64,000 nt of DNA, taken from positions 49,239,402 through 49,303,401 of the forward strand of contig OX359249.1 in assembly GCA_947179485.1 (NCBI GenBank), written 5' to 3'. The notes beneath the pieces were generated by a model. It was not told the DNA's origin, ran no database searches, and saw only the letters and a list, made by a program, of their open reading frames with translations. Of the stretch, positions 20,501-33,355 are shown one piece after another (positions within the stretch are counted from its first letter, which is position 1; each line of letters opens with the position of its first letter). The translations under genes and the position numbers were made by a program. Origin of the DNA: Allacma fusca. Its lineage: Eukaryota > Arthropoda > Collembola > Symphypleona > Sminthuridae.

Positions 20501-23500
20501 GAAGGTTATTGCTTTACGGAGCTTCTCATACATACACCATACATCTAAAAGTTGGAAAGTGTGACGGAAACTTGGCCGTAGTTTGTGTTTTTACTCCATT
20601 TCTCGACATGCTAAAATCAAATACATGTACGGCTGCCCTATTTTTATTGCTTGAGAGTCTATGCACGCCCTTCCATCTGATAATTCAGGCCCTAGACAGA
20701 CAAAACAGTTATGCATGAAAGTTTTCTTCCACGCATTTGTTGTATCCTCCAAGTCAATAGAGTATATTTTGTTACTCGCGAAAGAGTTCATATTTACATC
20801 ATTCCATTGCACACACACGTTGTCTGAAATAATTATCTGTGAGTAAGACTTCATTTTCGTATCATAACTTTTATAATCAGCCTCTTAAATTCTCATCACG
20901 CTTTGTTCAAACAATAAGATAGGGTCCGCATACCGAACAAGGTATATTAATTGGAAGAGCCAGAAAGGAGGAAAAATAGGATGCCAAATACTCTTTAGCA
21001 TGTCAGTGAGTGTAGCCAGGTTCCCGGAATACGTTCATTCAGAGCATACTAATTCCGGCTTGAAAACTTACAAAATCCGTCTGTGGAAATGCCTCCAATT
21101 TGCTAACCTCAAAAAATGTCTATTAGGGTAAACTCGTAAGTGAATTTCCCCTCTGAGAAATATCATCTTACCCTAATAAACAGGGAATCTGTCAACTGAC
21201 AAAATAAATCTTATTCCCGAATACACATATCTCCAGTGTCATTATTTATTGATTTCTCTCATGGAATTCAATGCAAGCACAAAATGTAAGTGGGAAATCG
21301 CTCATGATTGCGGCACCGGCTTTTCCAAATCTATCATTATATCATAAATTTGTTAACATTTCTCTAGCCACGATGTTTACCTCAAGTCAATTACACATGT
21401 TACATACGGGTCTTCGTAATGCTCAAGTTGACTTGTTGATTGTATAATGTTCCACAAGGAGTCATAAGTAAGCATATAGGTCCAAGTGTAAAAATAAATA
21501 TTGAATGCTGCATCTTGGCTTGAGAGACGCATCTATCCGTTTCTGTATAACTAACACGAGGAATCTTGGTAAGAATTTGCAGCTGGAGGATTGAGTCTCT
21601 TTGGCCGAAGTACACATTAGTCAGTAATTATGTTGATTTTTGGCTTCAGAGACATGGCCAAAACTTTTAAGTGATAAGAGAGTCATTTTTAAATTGCATC
21701 TCCAGGTTCAAAGAACAGATGATTGTACGTACGCTGGGAGTGCTAATAAGTTTAGCCGGGAGGGTTTCCGGGTGTCATTGCGAATATCTGTATCTTTTAT
21801 GTCGATGGGGAACAAATAAGTAAAAATGAAAGGTAGAATGGGTAAATTTGTTATTTGTAATTATAGGTATAATTTATGACAGTCTCAAATGAGGGTACTT
21901 GTGAGAATTTTGAGAGAATGTGGATTTAGTCAGTCCTGTTATTTACTTTATAGTAGCAAAACTGGTTGCTTTCTGAGTGAAATGGGAAGGGAGCTATTTC
22001 GCTATCTTCGAAGAGTTTCTATTTACCCGGATCATCCATAGATGCTCACAGGAGTTTCTGTTGTCAAAGAACCACGGATTGGAGGGAAATATTATTGAAA
22101 TGGGAGAATTCATGGGGGCAAGAGTCAGGAAGGTAAATAAATATCGAAGATTTTTATGAGGAAAGTAGAATCGAGGAGAGGGAAGTTCTAAAAATGGGAG
22201 CAGCATATACAGTTTATTGGTCTCCGGATCGGATCAGGAATCAGGATATGCGTGTAAATTTTAAATGTCAGGAACAGCCCGTCAAGGATGTCTAGGTGGA
22301 AGCGTTGAGTTGAATGCACGAGTGAGAAAAGAACCATACGAAGAGTCTTTTGGCTGGAAGGAATGAGAATATAGAAGATATAGGGACTGCAGCAAAGTCG
22401 TCAGAGGAAGATAAAGCAAGTTGCTTCAGCCAGATGTTAGGAGAGACCTGGTTTGCTCGGATCCTACAGTTTGTAAACTGTTATGTCCTTTTCTGACTCT
22501 ATATCCCAAATAGTGGTAAATCGAAGAAGAGTGGGATTTTTTTCCCCTCAAAACCCAAACTGGAGAGTTGAGTTAGAAGTTGGAAGCCTCTCCCAGCACA
22601 TCCTCTTGCTGGAAGAGAGCATTTAACAACCAAGCTGCAACTGTACACAATGCACTTAAAAGATGAACTGGAACTTACATACTTCGGCAGAGTATATGTT
22701 TAGCTGGGGAGTCTGAGATACTCGGAGGGAGTATCCATGCATGTCTGCATTAAGCTTGGAAAAGATAAAAGATTCCGAAGATTCTCGGTTTCCTATATAT
22801 TCTTCCTCAAACGGAATGGACTAGCCGTTCAGGGACCAACATTTCTATTTTCTCCCTCCTCCCGCTCTGGGCCTCAAACAAGATCGCTTTCAGACTTACT
22901 CTCATTGAGTTTCTCTTCAGGCTGGCCTCACTTGGATTTCTCTGGGAATTCCATCAAATTCTCTCGTACATATCGAATGTAGCGAAATAAATTTCCCAAA
23001 TCAATTCAATTCGGATCGCTTTCAATGACTTGGATTAACCCAAAGGCAATTACGACTTGCATTCGGGAAGCCCAGGGAGGACAAAAACCACTAAGTTAGT
23101 CTAAATATTAACAAATGTATCCACAAAGTAGTATCTATCTTCTCAGCTATTTATACAACATCAAAAGAGGGTTAGGAATGGAAGTCTTTGCAAAGGGACT
23201 TTATGTTTTGTCAAGTGAGGCATTCGATGTGCTACTCACAATCAGTTTCCGTGTGAGGTTCCTCTCATGCACATCTGCTTCATTTTTTGTCCTGAAGTTT
23301 TGTCTTGTAAACAAATAGACAAATATCTGTAGTTTCATTAAATCTCCCACATTTCTTTCCCTGCAGCATTCCCAAATCTTGAGCACGGATTAATTTTATG
23401 ACCTTGAGTGTGCACCAAAAATCTCTGCAAGATAATGAGCTCTCATTCTTATAGTTGTAGTACAAACAGTATATGCCCATTTTTCCTGCCGCAATTGTCT

Positions 23501-26500
23501 GCCGCAGGAGTCAATTCTACATATTATTATTAAACTATTTGATTAATATTTTTGATCCCTAACTGCCAACATATCCTTTGCATGTCTAATTGGAAGACCC
23601 TACTGTATGGGCATTAATTCAAACTATACATTTAAAAGGACGTCAACTTAGTCAATATCAATTAAAATATTATCTTTCCAACTTCAAAGGACTTTTGACT
23701 CCCTAATCCCCAGTCTTTCTATTAAAACCTATCCCATACAGTTGTGTGAGCATTTGTAAAAATGTTTTATTTCTAACTCAAGCGATGCTAACTTGCTTTT
23801 GTGTAAAGACCCTCCTTTATTTTAATCAAGCTATGTGACTCAAGTTGATATACATATGTAGGTAATTATACCAGGGGCGTTTGTTTTGGCTTAAAAGCCC
23901 ATGGCAAAAACAAAAGTATCCTCGTAAATTAATTTGTTCGTACTAAGTGAATGGAAAATACGGTATGGAAATCGGACACCACTACCCGGGTTCTTAGGTC
24001 ATTGAGACAAGGAGGGAGCCTTCCCTTTATAACAAATGCATAAATTACTAATCGGGAATGACCTCCCTTGTCTCTGAATTGAAATGGATTGATGGGAAAC
24101 TGGGAAATTCCGATTTAATGTTTTTTTTTCTCTCTCTCTCCTAGGTATGAGGACACACTCCTTCATGCATTCCTCCAAAGCTCGAGCTGAACAAAAGCTT
24201 TCGACCTATTTGAAATGAAACGAAAAGTGGAGGAAAAACTGAAAAGGATGCATCTCCATCACCCCTCATACGGAAATACCGTTCATACTTGGTCCATTGG
24301 ATGAGGCGCCTCAAACTCCTCACTGGATGGGTTTCATGAGGAAGCTAAAGACTAAACGAAACTATAAAAGCTAGCGTAATATTGATGCCAGGCACACAGT
24401 CGACTGTAAACCTTGCCTTACTGTAAGGCTGAATAAAATATGTTTTGGTTTCGTCGTTGTATTAAAGGGAAGTTGAGCGATTCCGAGGATGGAGATGCTG
24501 CTGCTGCTACTACTCAACTGCTCACCGTTTTGTTCACGTAGGTCTCTTTCCCATTTGGACTGATAGTCTTCTGTTTTCTTACGGCTCCACTCCACAGCTT
24601 CAGTTGCCAGTTACCTCTTGCCACGGAAGGACCGTGTGTGTGTGGCTCTGCTCCCGCTCTCAAGGAAGCAATCATTGAGAATAGTATTCTCTATTTGTCT
24701 TGGAAAGACTTGACTCATTTAAACTATATTCTAGGTTATTGTACTTCTCTCATGTTCAATTTATCTCACGAAGTGAATTGTTTACGAACACAGAGTGGAC
24801 GGAGAGGGAAAGACGGGAAACCGACAGGAAACTCCTCGGAGTTATAGAGTTGAGACAAAGTGTACTATTTACTTGTAAAGGGACAGAGGGAAATCCACGA
24901 CTCAGTCCCGGTAATTTTAGCAACTGTTAGTAGTCTGTTATCATTATTGTTTTCCATGGCATGGAGCTATCTTGGTCATGCCATGTGAATTCCGAGTTTG
25001 ATTTCCCAGCATTTGAGAGTCATAAACAGACCTTGATTTAAGGACTCTCGAGAATGTGGCTTTTGTTTGGCAAACAGTGAGCAATAACACTTGAGAGTCT
25101 AGATAAGTTTATTAATTTCCGGGGGACTCCTCCAAAGGAGAATCAGAAAGATACTTTGTGAAGGAGTGACATTAAAAAAATTGAATGCTCCCAGCCTGAT
25201 TGCATATCTCCAGTAATTTCTCTAACGACGACAATTCGTCGCTGAATTTACAGTGAGGTAAAACTGTACCCGAGACTGTAATCTCCTGAAACTTCAAAGG
25301 ATAAAAAGGACGAGTCAAGTCGGAGAGAGAGAGAGACTCAAAAAAAAAATCATCATCTCTTTCAGCCGACAGGTACTTACTTGGAAGGCGTGTGAGGCAA
25401 CGACGCGAAAATCACGGTGAAAATCAATGTGACGATTACATGAAATTGTCTGCAAGGTTTTACAACGGAATTCGTTGTAGCAAAGATCCAACTAATTTAT
25501 AAGCCAATTTCGTTACCTCTGAAACATTGGCCTAATCATTAAAAAGGACTTTATCCCAAGCCGCTGCCAACAATTCCATTTCAACTGTGAATAATTCACG
25601 AGGCTATAATTCTGAGTGCGTGCAAACTTCTGGAATCAAATTCGACATTGTTAACTACATATAATCATATGGGAGTAACATTTTTGAACCATTCACAAGC
25701 ATCTAACTACTGGAGTTTTAAGCTGACGGATTTCCGGATTTACAGTCTTACCATGTACTAGCCCGTCACATTTGTATGCATGCATGTTGAACAGTCATTG
25801 GAGTCATTGAATACCAAAGGAAATACTCGGTGAATTTCCTTTTCTCCTTTGGAATTATTTTCAAAGTGTAAAGGATTGAGGAGAGAGGAGAGTGAGACAC
25901 GACAGAGAGAGTAAAATCCCCGGGAAGAAAAATCTAAATCGACAGTTGGTGGCAACGGTGAATAATGGAGACATGTGATTTCTGTGACTGTCATCGGAAT
26001 CCCAATTTATTGTTCAATTCCAGTGCACAGTTGTTGAGAGGAAAACTTGGTGATTTTCCTATTCAAGTTCAAGAAAGCCTTGTGTGTATTCAATCTATTA
26101 ATCGTGAACAGTGTGTACTTCATTTAGTTGTCGAGGCTGGAGGTTAAAGTCTTCAACGACCTGACCCTACCGCCTTCCTCCGCTCACTTCGTCACAGTGC
26201 TGTCTTGGAGCTCTTCACATAACTCTTCGTCAAAGTTACTATCTCCCTTGTCATGACTTCTCTCTTCCCATGTGCCCCTATGCTTTCCCATGAAATCATC
26301 CAGTGACAGTTCACCTCCACAGTTTTTGATGTCAATAGCAACTGGATAGAAAAACCCGGAGACAAAAAAATAAGAACTATTGATAAAAATACGAACCTGT
26401 GACAAAATAAAAACAATAAACAATAGAAATTGACAAGCCAGGTTGCTTTTGAAGGCAGCAGGCATCATAGTCTCCACAGTTCTTTATTCCTCTTGATCTT

Positions 26501-27880
26501 GATTCCTCAGGAAAATGTCAAGGAGCAAGTTTTGGTCGGTCTGGACTTCCGTCTTTTTGGGTATGAAAAAACCATTTTCAGCATCTCTCTTGTAGTTGGC
26601 CGTGGGAGGTTCAGAGCCGTAGTTTCCAGTCTGTACCTTAGATACGCGAGATTGACGGAAGCGAACATACTTTTTTTTATGTACAACATGGTCACAATAA
26701 CAGAACGTTACAATCATTACAACCTATCTGAACTAAGTACGATTGGAGTAAATTTTACATGTACATATCTCTACCATGCATCGTTCAACTCCAACATTGA
26801 ATTGAATTTAATGTTATGAGCTGATACTGAAGATGAGCTTTTTAGCAGTTGATTGTGGCTTCGCCTGCATTTCATAACTTTGCTCATTAGAATATTTTTG
26901 AGCATGTACCACACATCATCTTGCCCACACACTCATGATTTATTACTTTCAAGTATGCAATTTATGGGTTATGTTTACATTAATGTTTGTTTTATACTGC
27001 GATGGATCATCGGACATCATTAAATATCACTCCATGGAGACAACAGACAACTGTCATGTGTGCAGTCCCTTTAATGCGCTTCAGAGACTCTTCTATGGAA
27101 GGAAATGAGACTGAGCACAAGCATGGTGTCATAGGCTTATACAGGAGGTTACTAGTGTACATATGTATGTATGCACGTAGGTCCGTGAGCACGGCAGTAT
27201 GTACGCACCACATGCACAATATTTGAGGGCTCCGTATAGCATACAAACGAGGGATGTTTGTACTTCATTTCTTTTCCTCAGGCAAGATTATCGCATTCGG
27301 TAAATTTCAGCAAACCTATTAATTCCGACTGTACTTATACATTTCCACTAAATGACTTGAGCAGACGCCATGCAAGTACTTTGAGGCATTTAAATGATGA
27401 GTAGATCGGGGTCTGAAGACCTGAAAACCTGAAGACCCATGGAGTCTCTAATGAAACATGCGTAGAGTATTGTAGGAAATAGAGAAGTCAGGATGTGAAT
27501 GTGAATGTGTAGTAGAGGGAGAGTGGGAGGATAAAGACGGATTGATGATTGCCAAAAAGTTTGTCAGAATTTTTCATCCAGCCAAATATTCACACGTTCT
27601 CTGCATTTTAATGATGACGCTCTCGGTGTAATGGTGCTCCGGTGCTGGGCGAATAGATAAAGACCTCCGTGGCAGCGGTGCTAGATGAGTGCTTGTCGAT
27701 GTTGATGCGATGGATGTTCACTCTGTGTATGTCTCAAGTGGAAGCGCAGAAGAGAAGTCTTACAACTTTTCTTCAGATGAACACATTAAGATGTTCAAGT
27801 CGAAAATTTCGGCGCATGGATTTTCTATTAGGCTTTATAAGTCAGACACTTTTTCTCTATTTCTTTCTCTTCCTCTACTA
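14579..27880. other. Long stretch without a recognised gene
   Basis: About 13 kb with many short open frames on both strands, none with recognisable protein content and none convincingly splice-bounded. Small hairpins occur at 21121-21178 (arms TATTAGGGTAA) and at about 24004-24074 (arms GAGACAAGG). It is intergenic DNA or intron of a gene whose exons I cannot see, possibly upstream intron of the TMEM132-family gene. Confidence 0.5.
21121..21178. repeat. 58-bp stem-loop with exact 11-bp arms
   Basis: TATTAGGGTAA at 21121-21131 and its exact inverse at 21168-21178. The spacing fits a very small foldback element. No gene context. Confidence 0.5.

Positions 27881-27905
<25 letters not shown>
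27881..27905. repeat. (TC)n microsatellite
   Basis: An uninterrupted TC run of 25 bp. Confidence 0.9.
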
Positions 27906-27911
<6 letters not shown>

Positions 27912-30523
27912 TTCAACTTGTTCGGGGAACTGGTGAGGCGTGCAACAATATACGTACATTGATGTTGCAATGTTAATAAGGCAAAACGTGAGCTCTCTTC
28001 GCACAGTTAGATTATTACAATCCTTACTGGCAAGTGCCACTTACAGTTTAATTACTCCGTTAAAATGCTAGGGCTGGTATTCAGGTCAATAAAAACTCAG
28101 GATTGGATTAATGATTATGAAACGACTCTTCGTCATCACGATGGGAAAGGATGATGGAATTAACTTCATATTTAGTTCTCTTTTCAATTTTTTTTTTGCA
28201 TTTATCCTTTGGTAATTGGCCCCTTTCATTTTCAAACTTTTCATCCTTTCCCGACGTCTTTATTTCTCCTACTAGTATTTTGTATCCCCGCCGTTGATTT
28301 CTATCTTCCCTCCTATGTACCATTTTATGACTTAATTTTACAGGGATGCAAATGCAACTCCCTCGACGTATCTTTTTTTCTAGCTATTACTGATAAATAA
28401 TCCTGATATTTAAATTCTACAGCTTCCAGGGTAATACTCCTCCCATCCACATCTGCACACCGAATTCCTTCTGTGCATAATCATTTGTGAAGCGTAATCA
28501 CGTGTGCATAACACAATAACATGCGCATTCAACTTCATAATAGGAATTCGGAGTAGATATGCCTGATTAAAGATGCAGTTACTATGGATCTGCAAATATG
28601 TAATTATATCTATCTGTACATCACTGCACACTTACCCAAGTTTCCCGTTTCTTTGAGGCATTGAAATGATGTCATTAGTGGCCTATGATAAATTTATTTT
28701 AAATTGTCGGAGATCAAAGAATCTTATTGTAGAAATAGGGAGAAGTCATAGAAAGGGAGTCTGCCACTGAGGCACAAGTAATAATTTAAGACCACTCTGA
28801 GCAGCATTTTATCGCTGTAAATGTCTCGTTTGGACATGCCATGTAAAATGCATATGATGCTTTCTAATCTTGATAGAATTATTATAAAATTTGACGTGGA
28901 GAGAATGGTCCTATCTTCTCGAGTCTCCCTGGAGGGAGTGTTTTTAATCAGTGACAGAATTTACAGTGACTCTCCCTTCACACTCGTATCGTAATGTTAT
29001 GATTGGGATTCGGGAAGCCGGCAAATGTTTATCAAGGGAGTTAGACTGCAAGTAATTTCTCAAACCAAGGGACAAACCCTCAGCAGAGTAGCAAAAGCCA
29101 TCTGACTACTGAATGAAAATCATGCTCCCTTGTATGCGAGGATACGATTGAATATATACCCCTTTTATAATTGAGCTTTGAGTTGATACGACCAGGGCCG
29201 AAAATACTGCAGAGGAAAAACGACAGAGACTGAGCGAGGAACAAAACGGGAGAGAAGAACAGAGCGCAATATGCGGTATGTATAAATTTAGTCACATCAT
29301 CCATCCATATCACATCTTAACGCATCTGTTTAATTCGAGAGGATAAATCGACCCAGTGGTGAGTAGACAGGCGAGATTTCGTCATCCTCCAACCATATGA
29401 TATCCTCATGGCGGCATCGCCAGAGACCATCGATGGGGGTTCAACTCCATGTACTCCTATATTTCTAATCAAATCTCACTCCATGCCTCAAAAGCATGTG
29501 GGCAACGAGTTAGACACACTGCATCCACCAACAACTAGTTATTCTTATTTCCACTCAAATCCTGTCATTCGCTCCCGTTCCATTAAACACGTTTCAATGA
29601 ACATGTATGATCCTCACGAAAGATATGAAAATTACATAAGAATGGGATATACCCATACACATCCTAGTTTTTAACAATGCCCTCATGAGAGACTCTCACA
29701 ATCACGTACATATGAACAACTGAGTTCATATTTTATTAGAAAAAGGAAATAAACTCAACTGTCCTCGTCTCATCATCTCATGACAAAAAGTTGAGCCTTC
29801 CGTCAGCGTCTGGCAGTGAGTAATATAACTTCCCATATGCATGCTCAACATACTATTGGACGCACTGTTAAACAGAGATTTTGTCGGGATTTTAAGTCGG
29901 ACCGCAATGGAGAGTAAATGGGAAATCGCCTGCCTACATCCCTCGTGAAATCTTCCATTATACAAGGAGTCTATTGTGTACATCACATCCATAGAATTGA
30001 TGGAATAACTTGGGATTTGAGCGAGGATATTATCATTGAGTCAATTGAAGTAAAACTGTGAGAGGAGAAGACAAAGTTTCTGCGGTAGTTAAGTTTTGAA
30101 AGGTAAAACCAGCATTAGGGAAGTATCTACACGTATGTGTATGGCCATTGACTGAAGGCATAGATACAGATGGAGACGGAAGGAGCAGGAGATAGGATAA
30201 CTACTATCCCTTACCACATACGACACCACAATTAAGTATAGGTCATCATTAGTCATCAATTCGGGATGCCACTGTATCCCTTTGTAGTAGAGTATGTATA
30301 CGTGCCTATTCATTTCTGCTCATTCTCCTCCACTTGGAAATTCTACACACTTTCCTTGTATCCACTTGTATACAATTGCACTCAAGTGACTCCAAGGATG
30401 CTACTGCAGAGGAAATAACCTGACTGATGCAGCTGATGTTGTTCATTTGCTACAAAAGAAAACATGATATCTGTTCGTAGTGCACAGGGCCGTCATCCTT
30501 CTGTTCCTATCCGGTTATCTGCA

Positions 30524-30527
<4 letters not shown>

Positions 30528-30582
<55 letters not shown>
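30528..30582. repeat. (CT)n microsatellite, 55 bp
   Basis: An uninterrupted run of about 27 CT units, one of the two longest in the window. It will appear as a Leu-Ser repeat in any translation crossing it, which is not coding evidence. Confidence 0.95.
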
Positions 30583-30585
<3 letters not shown>

Positions 30586-33332
30586 TCCCCGAGCTATGCA
30601 CAACAGCCTCCCAGTCTTCACTTCTCACTCTCACTTCTACAAACATAATGGGCTACCAGTGATGGGTTCCGTTTTGGAATCACATTATAAAATAATGTTG
30701 TTATCCCAGCAAATGCGAAAATGGTTTTAACATAATAGCCCTAAATCAGAGGTAGGGATTAGCAAAATCTAAAACTCTTTCCTTTCCCCATTACCTTTGG
30801 CTTCTCCCACTGAAGCCCTGACGTTCCAAGTGAGAGTAAGGATGGTAGTTAATAATAAATTATGCTCACTGTGACCCGTATCTCTATAAAAAGAATGGAA
30901 CCTAAGCGCTTATTGTAAGTGGCACCTACGACAGGAAGTCCCGCTTGTACCCGCACCATTTTTATGGTATATAGTCATTCATAAAATATTAAAGCTACGG
31001 CTCTCTTTTTTTTTTCGAAGAATTTATATTTACTCGTCTGTATATTTATACGGCGAAGCGGGTGTGTATCGCAGACCTACCCATGAAAATGGATTACTTC
31101 TTTTTGTGAGGAACCCCGATAATACTCTAATTTTGCTATAGCCATTTATTTTTTTTGGATACCACCAATAAAAGCTAAAGGCTTTGATGTAAAGCATTCC
31201 CGACAAGATTTGTGCACAAATAAAAATTAATGACACTCTGACAGAAATATAATTCAGGAAAAATTGACTCATGCTTTATCTTGAGTTATCATGGGAGTGG
31301 TTACCTATTATTGACGGCAACGATAACATTTTCTGGGTACTGTACTGCTCTCCTGTACTGAGGGGTTTAGTCGAAGTTTTTTTTTAATTAATTGCTTACT
31401 CGAGGAAATGACTCTGCCGTGAGAGAGGAGGCTGTAAATTTACATGACAAATGAGACTTGGGAATGTTTCACATTGATTTATTTCCGGACATAAAAAGAG
31501 TATTGGACTGACTAAGAAAGAGATGATGGTGGAGAGTGGAGAGAGACGGAGAGAAGCCGGAGCCGGAGGAAGAGAAGATGTTGGGCAGAAACATATTTTA
31601 GATGAAGAGAGTATGAATTTTCAAGTAAGGCAGAGCTGTTAACTCGCCAGGAAAAGAACGAGACAGGTCAGAGGCAATAAAAACATAGAAGGAAAATGTT
31701 GCAATTCCCCAGTCCAGTCCAGTTGATGCCATCCATCCGTATAAGTATGTATCGGTTCGATTCACTCCGAAATTATGTGGTAAGGATAATATTCTGTGAA
31801 CTCCCTGGCCCATGGACCTTCTCCTTTTGACTCTCATAAAACTGTATGTTTTTTTTATCTGGGAATAAACTGCATGATGAAAAAATAGGAAAAATTCAGA
31901 CTTCCTTTTGGCTGGTGACGATGGGCTTGGGATATAGTCTCCATGCCTGTGTGTAGCTCTAGACGTACGAACTAGCTTTTACTTTTAACACATTTGTACT
32001 TCTCAGAGAGCATTCCACCCCGAGACTGTCGAATGCAGTAGCGTCGCATCCCATTCTTCTTGATGTAAAATACACGCCGTATAAACGTCCAAGAGGAAGT
32101 ATTCCTCAATCCTCCGCTTCCAGTAGTCTGCACTACATTGCCCACCATAGCATGCATAAATTTCATGAACATTACAACCATACAATCCTGTGTTTATAAG
32201 GAGGCGAGCCCATGTCTATACAGAGAATACTTATTTACATGGAGATACTTACCGACCCGACAATTCATACCCGGATTTTTTCCGCAACTCGCTCTCTTAG
32301 ACGCCAAAACCATCGCATCGTATCAACGGAGCAGCGAGCAAGGACCGACTTCTCCTTTCTCCTCTTCCCTTGCTCTCTGACGCTTTCCCGGGTTTTTTTT
32401 ATTATGAAAATATTTCTAACGTTCACTCCCTCCTCCGACACAGACACCTCTCACACATACACACTTTGTTTTATTTCATGCGCTCTAACAGTCATTTGTG
32501 CATATACACTGCAAATAATATTTATATGGAGGAGCAGCTCGAATTGCTACAGTCACAGGCCGACAACATACTCACAAACAGTTTCCATCTCATGTTCACA
32601 TGTCAGAGCTGTTAGGTTTTGGCCTTCCAGTCCGTTCCATTTACTCGTTCATGGAAATTCTCTCTCCTCGCCCTATCCTAGGTATGTGTAGTACATAGCA
32701 GTGCACTCAAGCTGTGAGCATAGCAGGAGATACATAAAGTGAGCATCATGGCAGTACACATGAGCATCCAGTAAAACACTACTTATGAGGGACTATCATA
32801 ACAGTGCATATGTGCAGTTAGCACAGTAGTAAATAAGAGCATCTAGAAAAACATGAATATAAACATTGACTACTATATGGGAGTCCGGAGCATAGGAAAT
32901 CTTACGCGGATCGGCTAAAGCAATGTATTTAAGCAATGCGAACAAGAGTGCATACGAGGCTGGGGAATCGCTCTGAATAAGAGCATGTAGGCAGGGAAAA
33001 TTGGTAGGCTTCTCCCTCTGTACATTACATATATATATGGGAAGTGAAAGAATAGGCGAGTGTGAAAAGAGAAAACGGGCGAGGGCAATAGTACGAGTAA
33101 AGCCAAGGCTTGATACAGGAGAAGCTGTAAAGGGGGCAAGAGCAAATGAAACCAATGTATGCTTTCACAAAATAAGTCCGCTTTTACTGCTGCTATGCTG
33201 AGAAATGCATTGCCATTCTGACAACACAGTAGTCGTCCATAGGATACTTAGCCAGTCTACGGAGTAGGCGTAGTAGGAGACCCTGTATTGATTCTTTGGT
33301 AGGAGACATCGTTCCGAATCCTTTTCTCTTTC

Positions 33333-33355
33333 CTCTCTCTCTCTCTCTCTCTCTC
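33333..33355. repeat. (CT)n microsatellite
   Basis: A 23-bp CT run, followed by CACTCACTCAC. Confidence 0.9.

Noticed and set aside
26430-26819. 129-codon open frame on the + strand
   Set aside because: No recognisable protein similarity, and overlapping frames on the other strand are equally open.
31735-31775. tRNA-like box B (GGTTCGATTC)
   Set aside because: No box A upstream and no acceptor stem pairing.
32604-32688. Possible start-codon exon of the TMEM132-family gene (ATG about 80 bp before the donor AG/GTATGT, phase compatible with 39481)
   Set aside because: The encoded segment has no hydrophobic signal-peptide core and the phase match is a one-in-three coincidence; it would also need a 6.8-kb intron without other support.
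32212-32691. 159-codon open frame on the + strand ending near a good splice donor
   Set aside because: No recognisable protein content; Ser/Thr/Cys-rich low-complexity translation of pyrimidine-rich DNA, and no matching acceptor or partner exon.
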